NCBI GenBank assembly: GCA_045649405.1
Contig: JAZRPW010000059.1
Span: forward strand, 1 to 33,063
Reading direction: 5' to 3'
DNA length: 33,063 nucleotides
DNA from: RUG11462 sp045649405
GTDB taxonomy: Bacteria > Bacillota > Clostridia > Oscillospirales > Acutalibacteraceae
Every line of letters starts with the position of its first letter. Position 1 is the stretch's first letter. Position numbers and translations under genes: made by a program. Below are positions 1 through 8,543 of this stretch, one piece after another. A model generated the notes under the pieces. That model worked only from the letters and a program-made list of their open reading frames with translations, made no database searches and was not told the DNA's origin.

Positions 1-378
1 GTAAATAATAACCATAAAAACAAGATGAGATTAATTTGTGGTACTGTAATGCTTTTGAGTATTCTTTCGCTTTTTTCAATCAAAATTGAATTCGAAAATT
101 TTGATTTTTCAACTTTAAAAGATAATACTACTTCAAAAACTATTTCAACAAAGACAGTTGCTACGTCGCTGAATTATGAAATTCAAAGCATTTTACAAGA
201 AAATGACATTAAATCAGGAAAAGTTGTTATAGATGTTAATATTGAAAATGAAAGCATAATTGTAAACGAGGTTAACATATTATTTGATAAAGAAGATAAA
301 AGCAAATCTGAAAAAATAGTGAATTTAATTGAGAAAAAGCTCAATATTATTGTAATAGCAGGAGAGCACAATGATTGA
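1..378 (+). CDS. spoIIIAF: Stage III sporulation protein AF, 5' end cut by window edge
   Basis: The reading frame is open to the left edge, so the gene is probably truncated; the ATG at 25 lies inside what looks like the second membrane helix rather than at a natural start. Visible are a hydrophobic segment (about residues 2-19 from that ATG) and a soluble domain of about 90 residues ending in a short KKLNI-rich strand. SpoIIIAF is a mother-cell membrane protein of the SpoIIIA-SpoIIQ channel joining mother cell and forespore. Similarity is low and the call rests mostly on position: it overlaps spoIIIAG by 8 bases and spoIIIAH follows, the order of the spoIIIAA-AH operon. Expression is expected from SigE, but the promoter lies outside the window. 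Confidence 0.72.
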   Translation, partial: VNNNHKNKMRLICGTVMLLSILSLFSIKIEFENFDFSTLKDNTTSKTISTKTVATSLNYEIQSILQENDIKSGKVVIDVNIENESIIVNEVNILFDKEDKSKSEKIVNLIEKKLNIIVIAGEHND

Positions 379-943
379 ATTAAAAGAAAAGGTTGGAAAT
401 ATAATTTCAAACATAAAAAACAATCCTAAATTAATTATTGCAATTGGTTTGGCTGGAATTTTAATTATATTTCTTTCAGGTATTTTGGACAAAAACGATA
501 AAAAAGCGATTGTAAATGTTAATAAAGAATTATCTGCTGAAGAATATTGCACAAACCTTGAAAATCAACTTTGCAAACAAATCGAACAAGTGGTAGGTGG
601 AAAGGTTAATGTTATGATAACTCTTGAAACCGGGGTTGAATATATTTATGCATCAGAAGCTAAAAACAATGAAAGCGAAATAGAAAACGACAACTATGAT
701 AATGGGCAAAAGGTTCAAAAAGATAAACAGGTGCAAAATAATTTTATTTTGTATAAAGATGAAAACGGAAATGAAGTTCCATTGGTTGTAACGCAAATTA
801 TGCCTAACATTAAAGGCGTTGTGATTGGGTGTGAAAACGGACAAAATGAAGTGATTAGCAGTGTAGTAAAAAATCTTGTTACTACTGCACTTGATGTCAA
901 TGACGACAAGGTTTGCGTTGTTGGATTAGATATATCTAAATAA
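371..943 (+). CDS. spoIIIAG: Stage III sporulation protein AG
   Basis: A 190-residue protein with one N-terminal membrane helix (about residues 20-38) followed by an extracytoplasmic domain. The segment GGKVNVMITLETGVEYIYA, the acidic low-complexity insert (about 95-120), and the block PLVVTQIMPNIKGVVIG followed by a conserved-looking C-terminal helix match the ring-building motif domain of SpoIIIAG. In the family this protein forms a large oligomeric ring in the intermembrane space of the engulfed forespore as part of the SpoIIIA-SpoIIQ channel. The start ATG has AGGAGA about 6 bases upstream inside the end of spoIIIAF, so the two are translationally coupled. Size is normal for the family. 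Confidence 0.9.
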   Translation: MIELKEKVGNIISNIKNNPKLIIAIGLAGILIIFLSGILDKNDKKAIVNVNKELSAEEYCTNLENQLCKQIEQVVGGKVNVMITLETGVEYIYASEAKNNESEIENDNYDNGQKVQKDKQVQNNFILYKDENGNEVPLVVTQIMPNIKGVVIGCENGQNEVISSVVKNLVTTALDVNDDKVCVVGLDISK

Positions 944-958
944 AGAAAGGTGATTTTT

Positions 959-1516
959 ATGAGTAAAGTTAAAGGTTCGTTTTCTAAAAAAATAGCAGTG
1001 TTTTCATTGTTGATTGCAACGCTTTGTACAGCTGTATATGTTAATTGGCAAAATACGGCTACTAATGGTGGGTTGAATTTAACATCTTCTTTAAATATTC
1101 AGCAAACTACTTCAAATGAGTCTTATTTAGGTCAAGCACAGTTGGTTAATTCTAATTTGGAAGAGGATTATTTCTCAAAAACTCGTAATTCTAGAAAAAT
1201 AGAAAGAGAAAAAGCAATTAACCAGATGAAAGAAATCTTGAATTCAGTAAAATCAACCGAAGAGTCAAAGTTGATTGCAACAGAAAAGATTGCATATTAT
1301 ACAACATTGTCTGAAAAAGAAAACGCTATTGAAAGTTTGGTTGTTGCAAAAGGTTTTGAAGATTGTGTAGCTGTTTTGTCAGATAAGTCGATTTCTTGTG
1401 TTGTAAAAACCGACAAAAATGGGCTTGCTGCTAATCAAACAATGCAAATTCAAGACATAATTTTATCAAATTGTGAAATTTCTTGCGAAAATATTAAAAT
1501 AATTGAAATAAAATAG
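959..1516 (+). CDS. spoIIIAH: Stage III sporulation protein AH
   Basis: I place the start at the ATG at 959 (185 residues): AGAAAGG at 944-950 is a well-spaced Shine-Dalgarno, while the earlier in-frame GTG at 950 overlaps that site. One N-terminal membrane helix (about residues 10-28) is followed by a linker with LGQAQLV, a charged helix (KIEREKAINQMKEIL) and a C-terminal domain containing an AVLSDKSISCVV-like strand. These are the features of SpoIIIAH, the mother-cell partner that binds forespore SpoIIQ across the engulfment space. It is the last gene of the spoIIIA operon here; a separate vegetative promoter follows at 1517. Confidence 0.9.
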   Translation: MSKVKGSFSKKIAVFSLLIATLCTAVYVNWQNTATNGGLNLTSSLNIQQTTSNESYLGQAQLVNSNLEEDYFSKTRNSRKIEREKAINQMKEILNSVKSTEESKLIATEKIAYYTTLSEKENAIESLVVAKGFEDCVAVLSDKSISCVVKTDKNGLAANQTMQIQDIILSNCEISCENIKIIEIK

Positions 1517-1545
1517 TTGTTATTATTGGAGTTTCTTGTTATAAT
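1517..1545 (+). promoter_or_regulatory. SigA-type promoter for the Asp23-nusB-ispA operon
   Basis: TTGTTA (1517-1522), a 17-base spacer and a perfect TATAAT (1540-1545) lie just after the spoIIIAH stop. The Asp23 gene begins about 35 bases downstream of the predicted start point. This separates vegetative housekeeping genes from the sporulation operon upstream. Confidence 0.75.
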
Positions 1546-1586
1546 AGAGATAGCAATGATTAATTTAAAATTGGAGGATGAATTTA

Positions 1587-1949
1587 ATGGATATTAAAAA
1601 ATCTAATTCAGGAAACATTGTTATTTCTACTGAAGTAGTTGAGAAGATTGCTTTGACTGCTGCAACTGATGTTACAGGCGTTGCAGGTGTTGTTGCAAAA
1701 CCTCAAGATATTAAAAATATTTTGATTTCAAAATCAGTTGTAAAACCTGTTGTTTGCGTTTGCAAAGACAATCAATATATTATTGATATTTTCTTGAAAG
1801 TAAATGAAGGCGTTAAACTTTCAGAGCTTGCTACAAAAGTTCAAAAAAATATTAAAGAAGCAGTTCAAAATATGACTGGAACTGTTGTTTCAAAAATTAA
1901 CGTTCACGTTTGTGAAGTTCAACTCAATAAAACTGAAGAAAATAAATAA
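1587..1949 (+). CDS. Asp23/Gls24 family envelope stress protein
   Basis: The chosen ATG at 1587 has GGAGGA at 1573-1578; the ATG at 1578 overlaps that site and is unlikely. The 120-residue protein matches the compact Asp23/Gls24 fold: GNIVISTEVVEKIALTAATD, a small-residue-rich VTGVAGVV segment, then a helix-strand pattern ending in INVHVCEVQL. Family members (YqhY, AmaP-linked Asp23) are membrane-associated proteins tied to envelope stress or lipid metabolism; the exact role is not settled. The position directly upstream of nusB is the one occupied by yqhY in Bacillus. It is the first gene of the operon driven from 1517. Confidence 0.88.
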   Translation: MDIKKSNSGNIVISTEVVEKIALTAATDVTGVAGVVAKPQDIKNILISKSVVKPVVCVCKDNQYIIDIFLKVNEGVKLSELATKVQKNIKEAVQNMTGTVVSKINVHVCEVQLNKTEENK

Positions 1950-1961
1950 GGCGGACTTTAA

Positions 1962-2354
1962 ATGACAAGAAGTGAACAACGAGAAGAAGTATTCATTTTA
2001 GTTTTTGAAAAAACTTTTCACGAAGAGACTATTGATGAAGTAATTGAATGCGCTAAAGAGTTGCGTGGTGATAAAATTACTGATTATATTATCAACACTG
2101 CAAAAGGTGTTTTTGATAAGCAAAGTGAACTTGACACAATTATTGAAGAAAATAGTATTGGTTGGAAAATTAATAGAATTTCAAGAGTATCTCTTTGCAT
2201 TTTAAGAATTGCAATTTTTGAAATGCTTTTTGAAGATGGTGTGCCAACCGGTGTTGCTATTAATGAGGCAATTGAACTTTGCAAGAAATATACTTCTGAT
2301 GAAGAGAAAAAATTTGTAAACGGTGTTTTAGGCGCTGTTTCTAAAAAGATTTAA
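1962..2354 (+). CDS. nusB: Transcription antitermination factor NusB
   Basis: A 130-residue, all-helical protein beginning TRSEQREEVFILVFEKTF, with the family pattern WKINRISRVSLCILRIAIFE, then VPTGVAINEAIELCKKYTSDE and a final FVNGVLGAV. NusB binds boxA RNA together with NusE (ribosomal protein S10) and supports antitermination during rRNA transcription. Length and all main motif blocks are normal. GGCGGACTT upstream gives a weak Shine-Dalgarno. It is followed after one base by the Kae1-like gene and sits between Asp23 and xseA. Confidence 0.95.
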   Translation: MTRSEQREEVFILVFEKTFHEETIDEVIECAKELRGDKITDYIINTAKGVFDKQSELDTIIEENSIGWKINRISRVSLCILRIAIFEMLFEDGVPTGVAINEAIELCKKYTSDEEKKFVNGVLGAVSKKI

Positions 2355-2355
2355 T

Positions 2356-3297
2356 ATGAGTATTTATGTTGGATTTGATACAAGCAATTACACAACAAGT
2401 GTAGCTGTTTATGACAACGAAAAACACGAAATGATAAACTGCAAGAAACTTTTGAGTGTTGCTGAAGGCGAAAAAGGTTTAATGCAGTCTAAAGCTTTAT
2501 TTGAACATACAAGGCAGCTTCCTGAGGTTTTGGAAGCCGCCTTTTCGTCATTTAATGATTTAAAAATTGATGCTGTTGGTGTTTCAACTAGACCAAGAAA
2601 TGTTGAAGGGTCATATATGCCTGTTTTCTTGGCTGGTGTTTCTTGTGCAACTGCTGTTGCACTTTCTAATAGTGCTACGCTTTTTAAAACCTCACACCAA
2701 GTTGGGCATATTTTAGCAGCGCTTTTTAGTGCGAATAGATTGGATTTAATTAACCAACAGTTCATTGCATTTCATGTTTCTGGTGGCACCACAGAAGCTT
2801 TGCTTGTAACTCCAGATGATGAAGAAATAATTAAATGTGATAAAATTGCAGAATCGTTAGATTTAAAAGCAGGTCAAGCTATAGATAGGGTAGGAGTAAT
2901 GCTTGGTTTAGGTTTTCCAGCAGGTGCAGAACTTGACAAACTAGCTTTAAAAGGGACTTGCCTACAAAAAATCAAGACCTCATTTAAAGATGTTAATTGT
3001 AGTTTGTCTGGCGTTGAGAATAAAGCAAAAAAGATGTTTGATGAAGGATTTTTTAAAGAAGATATCGCAAGATTTACTATTGAATATATCAAACAAAACA
3101 TTTTAGAAATGACAGATAAATTGCGTGAGAAATACGGTAATTTGCCATTTGTTTATAGCGGTGGAGTTATGAGCAATTCAATCATTAAAGAAACTTTATC
3201 AAAACAAGGCGGTATTTTCTGTGAACCACAATTTTCATCAGATAACGCTGCTGGACTTGCTGTTTTTGCGTCACTTAAACATAAAAAAGAGGTGTGA
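2356..3297 (+). CDS. Kae1/TsaD-like paralogue (ASKHA fold, M22 family)
   Basis: A 313-residue ASKHA-fold protein. IYVGFDTSNYTTSVAVYD is the phosphate-1 motif, HQVGH (about residues 115-119) matches the two-histidine metal-binding HxxxH of Kae1/TsaD, FHVSGGTTEAL is the phosphate-2/adenosine region, and SSDNAAGLAVFA is the C-terminal nucleotide motif. True TsaD makes t6A in ANN-decoding tRNAs. This gene is probably the second, shorter paralogue carried by many Clostridia: it is not near tsaB or tsaE, and it sits in a nusB-xseA operon. Its substrate is unknown to me. Older annotation as O-sialoglycoprotein endopeptidase should not be taken literally. Confidence 0.8.
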   Translation: MSIYVGFDTSNYTTSVAVYDNEKHEMINCKKLLSVAEGEKGLMQSKALFEHTRQLPEVLEAAFSSFNDLKIDAVGVSTRPRNVEGSYMPVFLAGVSCATAVALSNSATLFKTSHQVGHILAALFSANRLDLINQQFIAFHVSGGTTEALLVTPDDEEIIKCDKIAESLDLKAGQAIDRVGVMLGLGFPAGAELDKLALKGTCLQKIKTSFKDVNCSLSGVENKAKKMFDEGFFKEDIARFTIEYIKQNILEMTDKLREKYGNLPFVYSGGVMSNSIIKETLSKQGGIFCEPQFSSDNAAGLAVFASLKHKKEV

Positions 3298-3299
3298 TT

Positions 3300-4496
3300 T
3301 TGGAAGAAAGAAAAGTTTTTAACATTACACAACTTAATATTTATGTAAAAAGTTTGCTTGAAAGTAATGAAGTATTAAATGATATTTTTCTTTGCGGAGA
3401 AATCTCAAACTTTACTAATCATTACAAGTCTGGCCATTTGTATATGTCGCTCAAAGATGAGGGTGGCGTTATTAAAGCAGTTATGTTTAGACAATATGCT
3501 TCTAAACTTCAATTTGAGCCCAAAGACGGTATGAAAGTTGTTGTTAGGGGTAAGGTTTCGTTGTATGAGCGTGACGGCACTTATCAATTGTATATTGTAG
3601 CAATGAAACAATATGGTCTTGGCGAGTTACAGTTAAAATATGAACAAATCAAAGAAAAACTTAATGCCGAAGGTTTGTTTTTGGAAGAACACAAAAAACC
3701 AATTCCAAAAATTCCAAACTCGATTGCTGTGATTACAAGTCCAACTGGAGCGGCAGTTCAAGATATTTTTAATGTTATTAAACGGCGTTTTCCCATTGTA
3801 AAAATTGTTATGTGTCCTGTGCAGGTTCAGGGTGAATCGGCTGCGCCAAGTTTAATACAAGCAGTAAAAGAAGTAAACGAGAAAAACTGCGCAGATGTAA
3901 TTATCATTGGCAGAGGCGGTGGTGCAATTGAGGATTTATGGGCATTTAATGATGAAACTTTAGCCCGAACAATTTTTGCGTCAAAAATTCCGGTTATTTC
4001 TGCTGTTGGTCACGAAACTGATTTTACAATTTGTGATTTTGTTTCTGATAAACGTGCGCCAACACCTTCTGCAGCTGCCGAATTGGCAGTTCCTGATAAA
4101 TTTGATTTAGAAAATAAAATTGAACGATACAAATTAAATTTAAAATCTTATTTGAAAAGAGCTTTGAATCAAAATCAATTAAAACTTGAGACTTTAATGA
4201 ACAAACAATGTATGAAAAACCCTTATTTCAACATTACTTTAAAAGGTCAACAAGTTGATTTGTTTGTTAATAGATTAAATAAATCGTTTGAAAAGATTTA
4301 TTCATTAAGTAATGCTAACTTTTTGAAATTTGCATCTAAATTGAATTCTTTAAGCCCAACAAATATTTTGTTGAGAGGTTATTCAGTTGTTTATAAAGAT
4401 GATAAAATAATTTCAAGCAAAAAAGATTTGAATGTAAATGATAATATCAAAATTAATTTATCTGATGGTATTGTTAATGCCGAAGTTAAAGATTAA
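3300..4496 (+). CDS. xseA: Exodeoxyribonuclease VII large subunit
   Basis: I use the TTG at 3300, which has AGAGG at 3288-3292; the GTG at 3294 is too close to that site. The 398-residue protein begins with the OB-fold region FNITQLNIYVKSLLE and EISNF, GHLYMSLKD, then the catalytic domain with ITSPTGAAVQDI, IIIGRGGGAIEDLWAFND, AVGHETDFTICDFVSDKRA and PTPSAAAEL. These are the hallmark blocks of XseA. With XseB it forms exonuclease VII, which degrades single-stranded DNA from both ends into oligonucleotides. The partner xseB follows after 12 bases. The C-terminal coiled-coil region and the final RGYSVV block are present, so the gene appears complete. Confidence 0.95.
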   Translation: MEERKVFNITQLNIYVKSLLESNEVLNDIFLCGEISNFTNHYKSGHLYMSLKDEGGVIKAVMFRQYASKLQFEPKDGMKVVVRGKVSLYERDGTYQLYIVAMKQYGLGELQLKYEQIKEKLNAEGLFLEEHKKPIPKIPNSIAVITSPTGAAVQDIFNVIKRRFPIVKIVMCPVQVQGESAAPSLIQAVKEVNEKNCADVIIIGRGGGAIEDLWAFNDETLARTIFASKIPVISAVGHETDFTICDFVSDKRAPTPSAAAELAVPDKFDLENKIERYKLNLKSYLKRALNQNQLKLETLMNKQCMKNPYFNITLKGQQVDLFVNRLNKSFEKIYSLSNANFLKFASKLNSLSPTNILLRGYSVVYKDDKIISSKKDLNVNDNIKINLSDGIVNAEVKD

Positions 4497-4508
4497 AAGG
4501 AGTAAGTT

Positions 4509-4712
4509 ATGAGTGAAATGACTTTTGAAAAAGCTGTTAAAGATTTAGAAAAAATCACATTGGCGCTTGAATCTGGCGAGTTAGGTCTTGAAGAATCTAT
4601 GAAATATTATGAAAACGGCACTAAACTTGCAGATTTTTGTTTGAAAAAACTTAAAGAAGCTGAGTTAAAAATTGAACAACTTAGCGATATTAAAAACGAT
4701 GGAGAGCAATAA
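4509..4712 (+). CDS. xseB: Exodeoxyribonuclease VII small subunit
   Basis: A 67-residue helical protein with the standard XseB pattern: MTFEKAVKDLEKI, then LESGELGLEESMKYYENG and LKEAELKIEQL. Several copies of XseB coat the coiled coil of XseA in exonuclease VII. AAGGAG lies 7 bases before the ATG. The stop overlaps the ispA start (TAATG), indicating tight translational coupling. The xseA-xseB-ispA order is common in Firmicutes. Confidence 0.95.
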   Translation: MSEMTFEKAVKDLEKITLALESGELGLEESMKYYENGTKLADFCLKKLKEAELKIEQLSDIKNDGEQ

Positions 4713-5590
4713 TGGCTTACAATGATATTTTTAAATATAAAGATTTAATTGAAAAAGAATTAATTGAATCGGTCGAAAAACAAGACGCACCAAAAGTATT
4801 AAAAGATGCTTTGGTTTATTCGCTTTTGGCAGGTGGTAAAAGAATTAGACCATGTTTGATGCTTGAATTTTATAGAGTTTTAGGAAAATATCCTAAAGAT
4901 ATTTTGAATTTTTGTTGTGCTGTTGAAATGATTCACACATATTCATTAATTCATGATGACTTGCCTTGTATGGATGACGATGATTTTAGAAGGGGAAAAC
5001 CTTCAAATCATAAAGTGTTTGGTGAAACAAATGCACTTTTGGCTGGTGATGCTTTGTTAACATTTGCATTCGAGACCGCTTCGTGTGTAAATGCCAACAT
5101 CAAGCCAGAAAACGCCGTTAAAGCTGTTAATTTGCTTGCAAAAGCAGCAGGAATGTGCCAAATGGTTGGTGGACAGGTTTTGGATTTAGAAGCCGAAGGA
5201 AAGAATATTTCTGTTGAGGAATTAGAAAAAATTCAAAGCGGAAAAACTGTTGCTTTGTTAAAAGTTAACGCACAAATTGCTTGTGTTTTAGCAGATGCTG
5301 ATGAAAAAACAACAACTGCTTTTGAAACTTATTGCGAAAATATTGGCAAGGCATTTCAAATTAGAGATGATATTCTTGATGTCATTGGCAATCAAGATGA
5401 ATTAGGAAAACCAATTGGTTCTGATGAAGAATTAAATAAAAATACGTATGTTTCATTGTTAGGTCTTGAAAAATCGCAAGAATTGGTTGATAAACTTACT
5501 TTTGAAGCAATTGAGTGTGTTAGTGCTATATCTAATGAAACTACAAATTTGGTTGATTTGGCTAAATATTTAGCAAATAGAAATAGTTGA
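4712..5590 (+). CDS. ispA: Polyprenyl synthetase, farnesyl diphosphate synthase type
   Basis: A 292-residue trans-prenyltransferase. LAGGKRIRPCLML is the substrate-binding block, HDDLPCMDDDD (residues 81-91) is the first aspartate-rich motif with the bacterial spacing, GDALLTFAFE and GGQVLDLE follow, and DDILD (219-223) is the second aspartate-rich motif. It condenses dimethylallyl or geranyl diphosphate with isopentenyl diphosphate to give C15 (or C10) diphosphate, feeding undecaprenol and other isoprenoids. Product length cannot be fixed from sequence alone. The MEP-pathway gene ispF lies about 7.5 kb away on the same strand. Confidence 0.93.
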   Translation: MAYNDIFKYKDLIEKELIESVEKQDAPKVLKDALVYSLLAGGKRIRPCLMLEFYRVLGKYPKDILNFCCAVEMIHTYSLIHDDLPCMDDDDFRRGKPSNHKVFGETNALLAGDALLTFAFETASCVNANIKPENAVKAVNLLAKAAGMCQMVGGQVLDLEAEGKNISVEELEKIQSGKTVALLKVNAQIACVLADADEKTTTAFETYCENIGKAFQIRDDILDVIGNQDELGKPIGSDEELNKNTYVSLLGLEKSQELVDKLTFEAIECVSAISNETTNLVDLAKYLANRNS

Positions 5591-5599
5591 GGTTTTACT

Positions 5600-6154
5600 A
5601 TGAGTAAAAATTCATTTTCAAAATTATGTTTAAAATTATTTTTAAGACTTGTTGGTCTTGATATTATTTGTTTTATTACTTGTGCATTTTGTTTTTCAGT
5701 GACAGGTAGTCAAATTGTTAGAACATTACTTCAAATTGCTTGTATCGTTGTTATGGTTACTTTTGTTTATCCTGTTTGTCATTTAGCAGGCGATTTAGAT
5801 GCGCCATTAGTAGCAACTGGTCACAAAAAACGTAGTGCATTAAAAGGATTATATGCTGGAATTATTGCAACAATTCCAATGATTCTTTCAAGCATTGTGT
5901 TGGTGATTTCAAAGGCGTTTTTTGTGCTTGAAAACTTTGTTAGTTATTATAAAATGATTAACGCTGTTTTCTTTCCACTTTTGTACTCAATAATGCCTGT
6001 TGATTATTCAATTCGAGAGTTGTCGTTTGCTACAATTTTATTTGCAATTAGCATTCAAATTATAATTCCAATAATTTGTATGTTTGCTTATTATTTAGGT
6101 TTAAACAGATTTTTGATTAAAGAAAAATTATTTTATAATAAAAAAGCTTCTTGA
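5600..6154 (+). CDS. Multi-pass membrane protein of unknown function
   Basis: A 184-residue, strongly hydrophobic protein with about five predicted membrane segments (roughly residues 14-33, 40-60, 82-108, 120-135 and 145-170). A charged loop HLAGDLDAPLVATGHKKRSA lies between the second and third segments. GAGG sits 8 bases before the ATG. It is the last gene of the operon that starts at 1517, 9 bases after ispA, and a terminator overlaps its last codons. I do not recognise the family and assign no function. Confidence 0.7.
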   Translation: MSKNSFSKLCLKLFLRLVGLDIICFITCAFCFSVTGSQIVRTLLQIACIVVMVTFVYPVCHLAGDLDAPLVATGHKKRSALKGLYAGIIATIPMILSSIVLVISKAFFVLENFVSYYKMINAVFFPLLYSIMPVDYSIRELSFATILFAISIQIIIPIICMFAYYLGLNRFLIKEKLFYNKKAS

Positions 6155-6173
6155 ATTTTCAAGAAGCTTTTTT
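6141..6173. terminator. Two-way intrinsic terminator between convergent genes
   Basis: A perfect 15-bp inverted repeat (6141-6155 and 6158-6172) with A-rich and T-rich flanks works as a terminator in both directions. It overlaps the end of the membrane protein gene and faces the AGCS symporter stop at 6177. Confidence 0.85.
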
Positions 6174-6176
6174 AAT

Positions 6177-7595
6177 TTAATTCCAATAATCAGTTTCATT
6201 TGTAAGCCCAATGTTTTTTGCCTTAAACACTGGCTCAACGCCTTGTTTTCTTTGTTTTAAGTAATCATTTAGTGCCTTGTATGCATATTTACTTAAAATA
6301 AAGAGAACAGGAATATTAATAATTGTCATAGCACCCATTGTTACATCTGCAACATTCCAAAGGAAATCTGCGCTAAGACCTGCACCAATAAAGATTACTA
6401 AAGATGCGATTATGTAATAAATGTTTTTAACTGTTTTTCTTGGTACTTTGCCAGCGATGTGATTAATGCTTTTGTCAACATAAAACAAATTACCAAGCAG
6501 GGTAGTAAATGCAAATAAAATCATAGAAACAGTAATAAACAATGGGCCAAACGAACCTAAGGTTTTACTAAGTGATAATTGCACATATTCAGCACCAGCA
6601 ATTTCTGCACTTGGTGTAACACCAGATGACATACACATAAAAGCAGTTGCGCTACAAATCAAAAGTGTGTCAATAAACACTGATAAAACTTGTACAAGAC
6701 CTTGTTTTACTGGGTGTTTTACTTCTGCAGATGCTGATGCATTTGGTGCTGAGCCAACGCCAGCTTCGTTACTAAACAAACCACGTTTAATACCGAGCAT
6801 TACACATGAACCGGTAAAACCACCAAAGATTGATTCAAAATCGAAAGCTTGGGTAAAAATTGTTTTGAAAATTGAAGGCAAACTTGTAATGTTCATTACA
6901 ACAATAATTAAAGCAATTATAATGTATGCAACGCCCATGATAGGCACTAAAAGAGTTGTAACATTAACAATTCTTTTACCGCCACCCATTAAGCAGTAGC
7001 AGACAATTGCTGCTAAAATAAAGCCAATAATCCAAGGGGTGTAAGTTGGATTGTAAAATTTATAACTTGAGAAAGTTGACTGTAAGTTGTAAGAAGCCAA
7101 CATATTAAAACCAAAGCCATATGTCAATATTAAAAGAACTGAAAATACAATTGCGAGTGGTTTGCATTTTAAACCTTGTTCTATGTAATAAGCAGGTCCA
7201 CCATAACAACCATCAGGACCTTTCTTTTTGTAAATTTGTGCAAGTGTACTTTCAATGAAAGCCGATGCACTACCAACAATAGCAATAACCCACATCCAAA
7301 ATACTGAGCCAAATCCACCTAAGCAAAGCGCAGTAGATACGCCGATAATGTTGCCGGTACCAACTCGAGAAGCAGTGGATACCATAAGCGCTTGGAATGA
7401 TGAAACACCTTTATCATCCGGTTTTTCAGCAACCGCTTTGAATTGTTCTTTTAAAAGTCTAAATTGTACAAATTTTGTTCTAAAAGTAAAATATAGTCCG
7501 CCGAATACAAGAACGATGATAAGTATGTAACTATAAAGTGCATCATTTGTGACTGCGATTGCATTATCGATAAATTCAAAAAAATTATCTAACAT
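6177..7595 (-). CDS. Sodium/alanine (AGCS family) symporter
   Basis: I choose the ATG at 7595 (472 residues), which has AGGGGGA about 6 bases upstream; the longer frame to 7634 has no such site. The protein is a multi-pass transporter with the AGCS signatures SRVGTGNIIGVSTALCLGG, FWMWVIAIVGSASAFIEST, GPDGCYGGPAYYIEQGL and RGLFSNEAGVGSAPNA. Family members couple uptake of alanine or glycine to sodium. The exact substrate (alanine, glycine or glutamine) cannot be read from sequence. It lies 22 bases after the membrane-anchored unknown gene and ends at the two-way terminator. Confidence 0.92.
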   Translation of the reverse strand: MLDNFFEFIDNAIAVTNDALYSYILIIVLVFGGLYFTFRTKFVQFRLLKEQFKAVAEKPDDKGVSSFQALMVSTASRVGTGNIIGVSTALCLGGFGSVFWMWVIAIVGSASAFIESTLAQIYKKKGPDGCYGGPAYYIEQGLKCKPLAIVFSVLLILTYGFGFNMLASYNLQSTFSSYKFYNPTYTPWIIGFILAAIVCYCLMGGGKRIVNVTTLLVPIMGVAYIIIALIIVVMNITSLPSIFKTIFTQAFDFESIFGGFTGSCVMLGIKRGLFSNEAGVGSAPNASASAEVKHPVKQGLVQVLSVFIDTLLICSATAFMCMSSGVTPSAEIAGAEYVQLSLSKTLGSFGPLFITVSMILFAFTTLLGNLFYVDKSINHIAGKVPRKTVKNIYYIIASLVIFIGAGLSADFLWNVADVTMGAMTIINIPVLFILSKYAYKALNDYLKQRKQGVEPVFKAKNIGLTNETDYWN

Positions 7596-7617
7596 AAAAA
7601 TCCCCCTAAGTTCTTGT

Positions 7618-8172
7618 TTAAGTATGGTGTTCAAAATAATAGAATCTGTTGGTATCTAAATCATAAATTGCAAAACAAAAGTCAAATGAAAACCTTTTGA
7701 ATATTTCAGAATCATCTGACGGATTGGTGGATTCGTCATGCAAATCATAGAATTTATAAACACCGTTTTTAATGTTTGGCAGTTTAACTTCGCTAGGAAG
7801 TGCTGGTTCGCAATAGTAAATTTCATTTTTTTTATTAACTTTTCCGCCATTAAGCCAAACATCTAAATTGCTTGACAACGGAAGCGGTTTCCAATCTTTA
7901 ATTATCTTTAAACTTTTTTCGGTGTTATTTGAACAGTCAAACGCTTTATAATTTGTTCCGTCTCCATTAAAAAATATTTGGTCATTATATTTATCTAACA
8001 GTTTAAAATCAGATTCTTTAAAACCAAAATATTCAGTCTCTTCATAATTAATAACATCGTTGTATATACCGTAAACACAACCTGCGGTAATAACCATGAA
8101 ATATAGTGAAACAGCAACAAAAGGAATGATTGCAACTATTATTAAAGTCTTTGTTAAAATCCTTTTAATCAT
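7618..8172 (-). CDS. Hypothetical protein with N-terminal membrane anchor
   Basis: A 184-residue protein: a basic start (MIKRILTK), one hydrophobic helix (about residues 8-36, a signal-anchor), then a soluble, tyrosine- and aspartate-rich domain ending FYYFEHHT. CAGGAAG lies 8 bases before the ATG. It begins only 19 bases after the 3' end of ssrA, so it may be transcribed by read-through from that RNA gene. I do not recognise the domain; the protein is probably exposed outside the membrane. No function is claimed. Confidence 0.62.
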   Translation of the reverse strand: MIKRILTKTLIIVAIIPFVAVSLYFMVITAGCVYGIYNDVINYEETEYFGFKESDFKLLDKYNDQIFFNGDGTNYKAFDCSNNTEKSLKIIKDWKPLPLSSNLDVWLNGGKVNKKNEIYYCEPALPSEVKLPNIKNGVYKFYDLHDESTNPSDDSEIFKRFSFDFCFAIYDLDTNRFYYFEHHT

Positions 8173-8191
8173 AAATATACTTCCTGAAAAA

Positions 8192-8539
8192 TGGTGGAGG
8201 CGAGGGGAGTCGAACCCCTGTCCGAAAATTCGTTCCTAAATCTTTCTCCGAGTGCAGTTATTTGTTTGAAATTCCCTCATAACGTCGATAAATAACAACC
8301 TACATTATTCAGTAGCCTTTAATTTATGACAAGATACAAGGCACTCTCTTGTTCACATTTACCACTAAATCGACGCCCCGCTACTATTCGTGGTGGTATA
8401 GTAGGAAACGAGCAGCACTTAGGCTGCTAAAGCAACATTATTAGTGTTGTTTAATTTATAAAGTGTCACTTTTAAAGTGGTGCAACGCCACTACTCGCTT
8501 AACTTAGTTCAAAATCCCCGTCGAAACCTTTACGCCCCC
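8192..8539 (-). ncRNA. ssrA: tmRNA (ssrA)
   Basis: A 348-base RNA. The 5' end GGGGGCGTAAAGGTTTCGAC pairs through seven bases with the 3' end, which has the tRNA-like T-arm GGTTCGACTCCC and ends ...CTCCACCA. The mRNA-like part encodes a tag that ends NNTNNVALAA and a TAA (8451 down to 8419); the exact resume codon is uncertain. tmRNA with SmpB rescues ribosomes stalled on broken mRNA and tags the product for proteolysis. smpB is the gene immediately upstream, 5 bases away. Confidence 0.96.
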
Positions 8540-8543
8540 ATGT

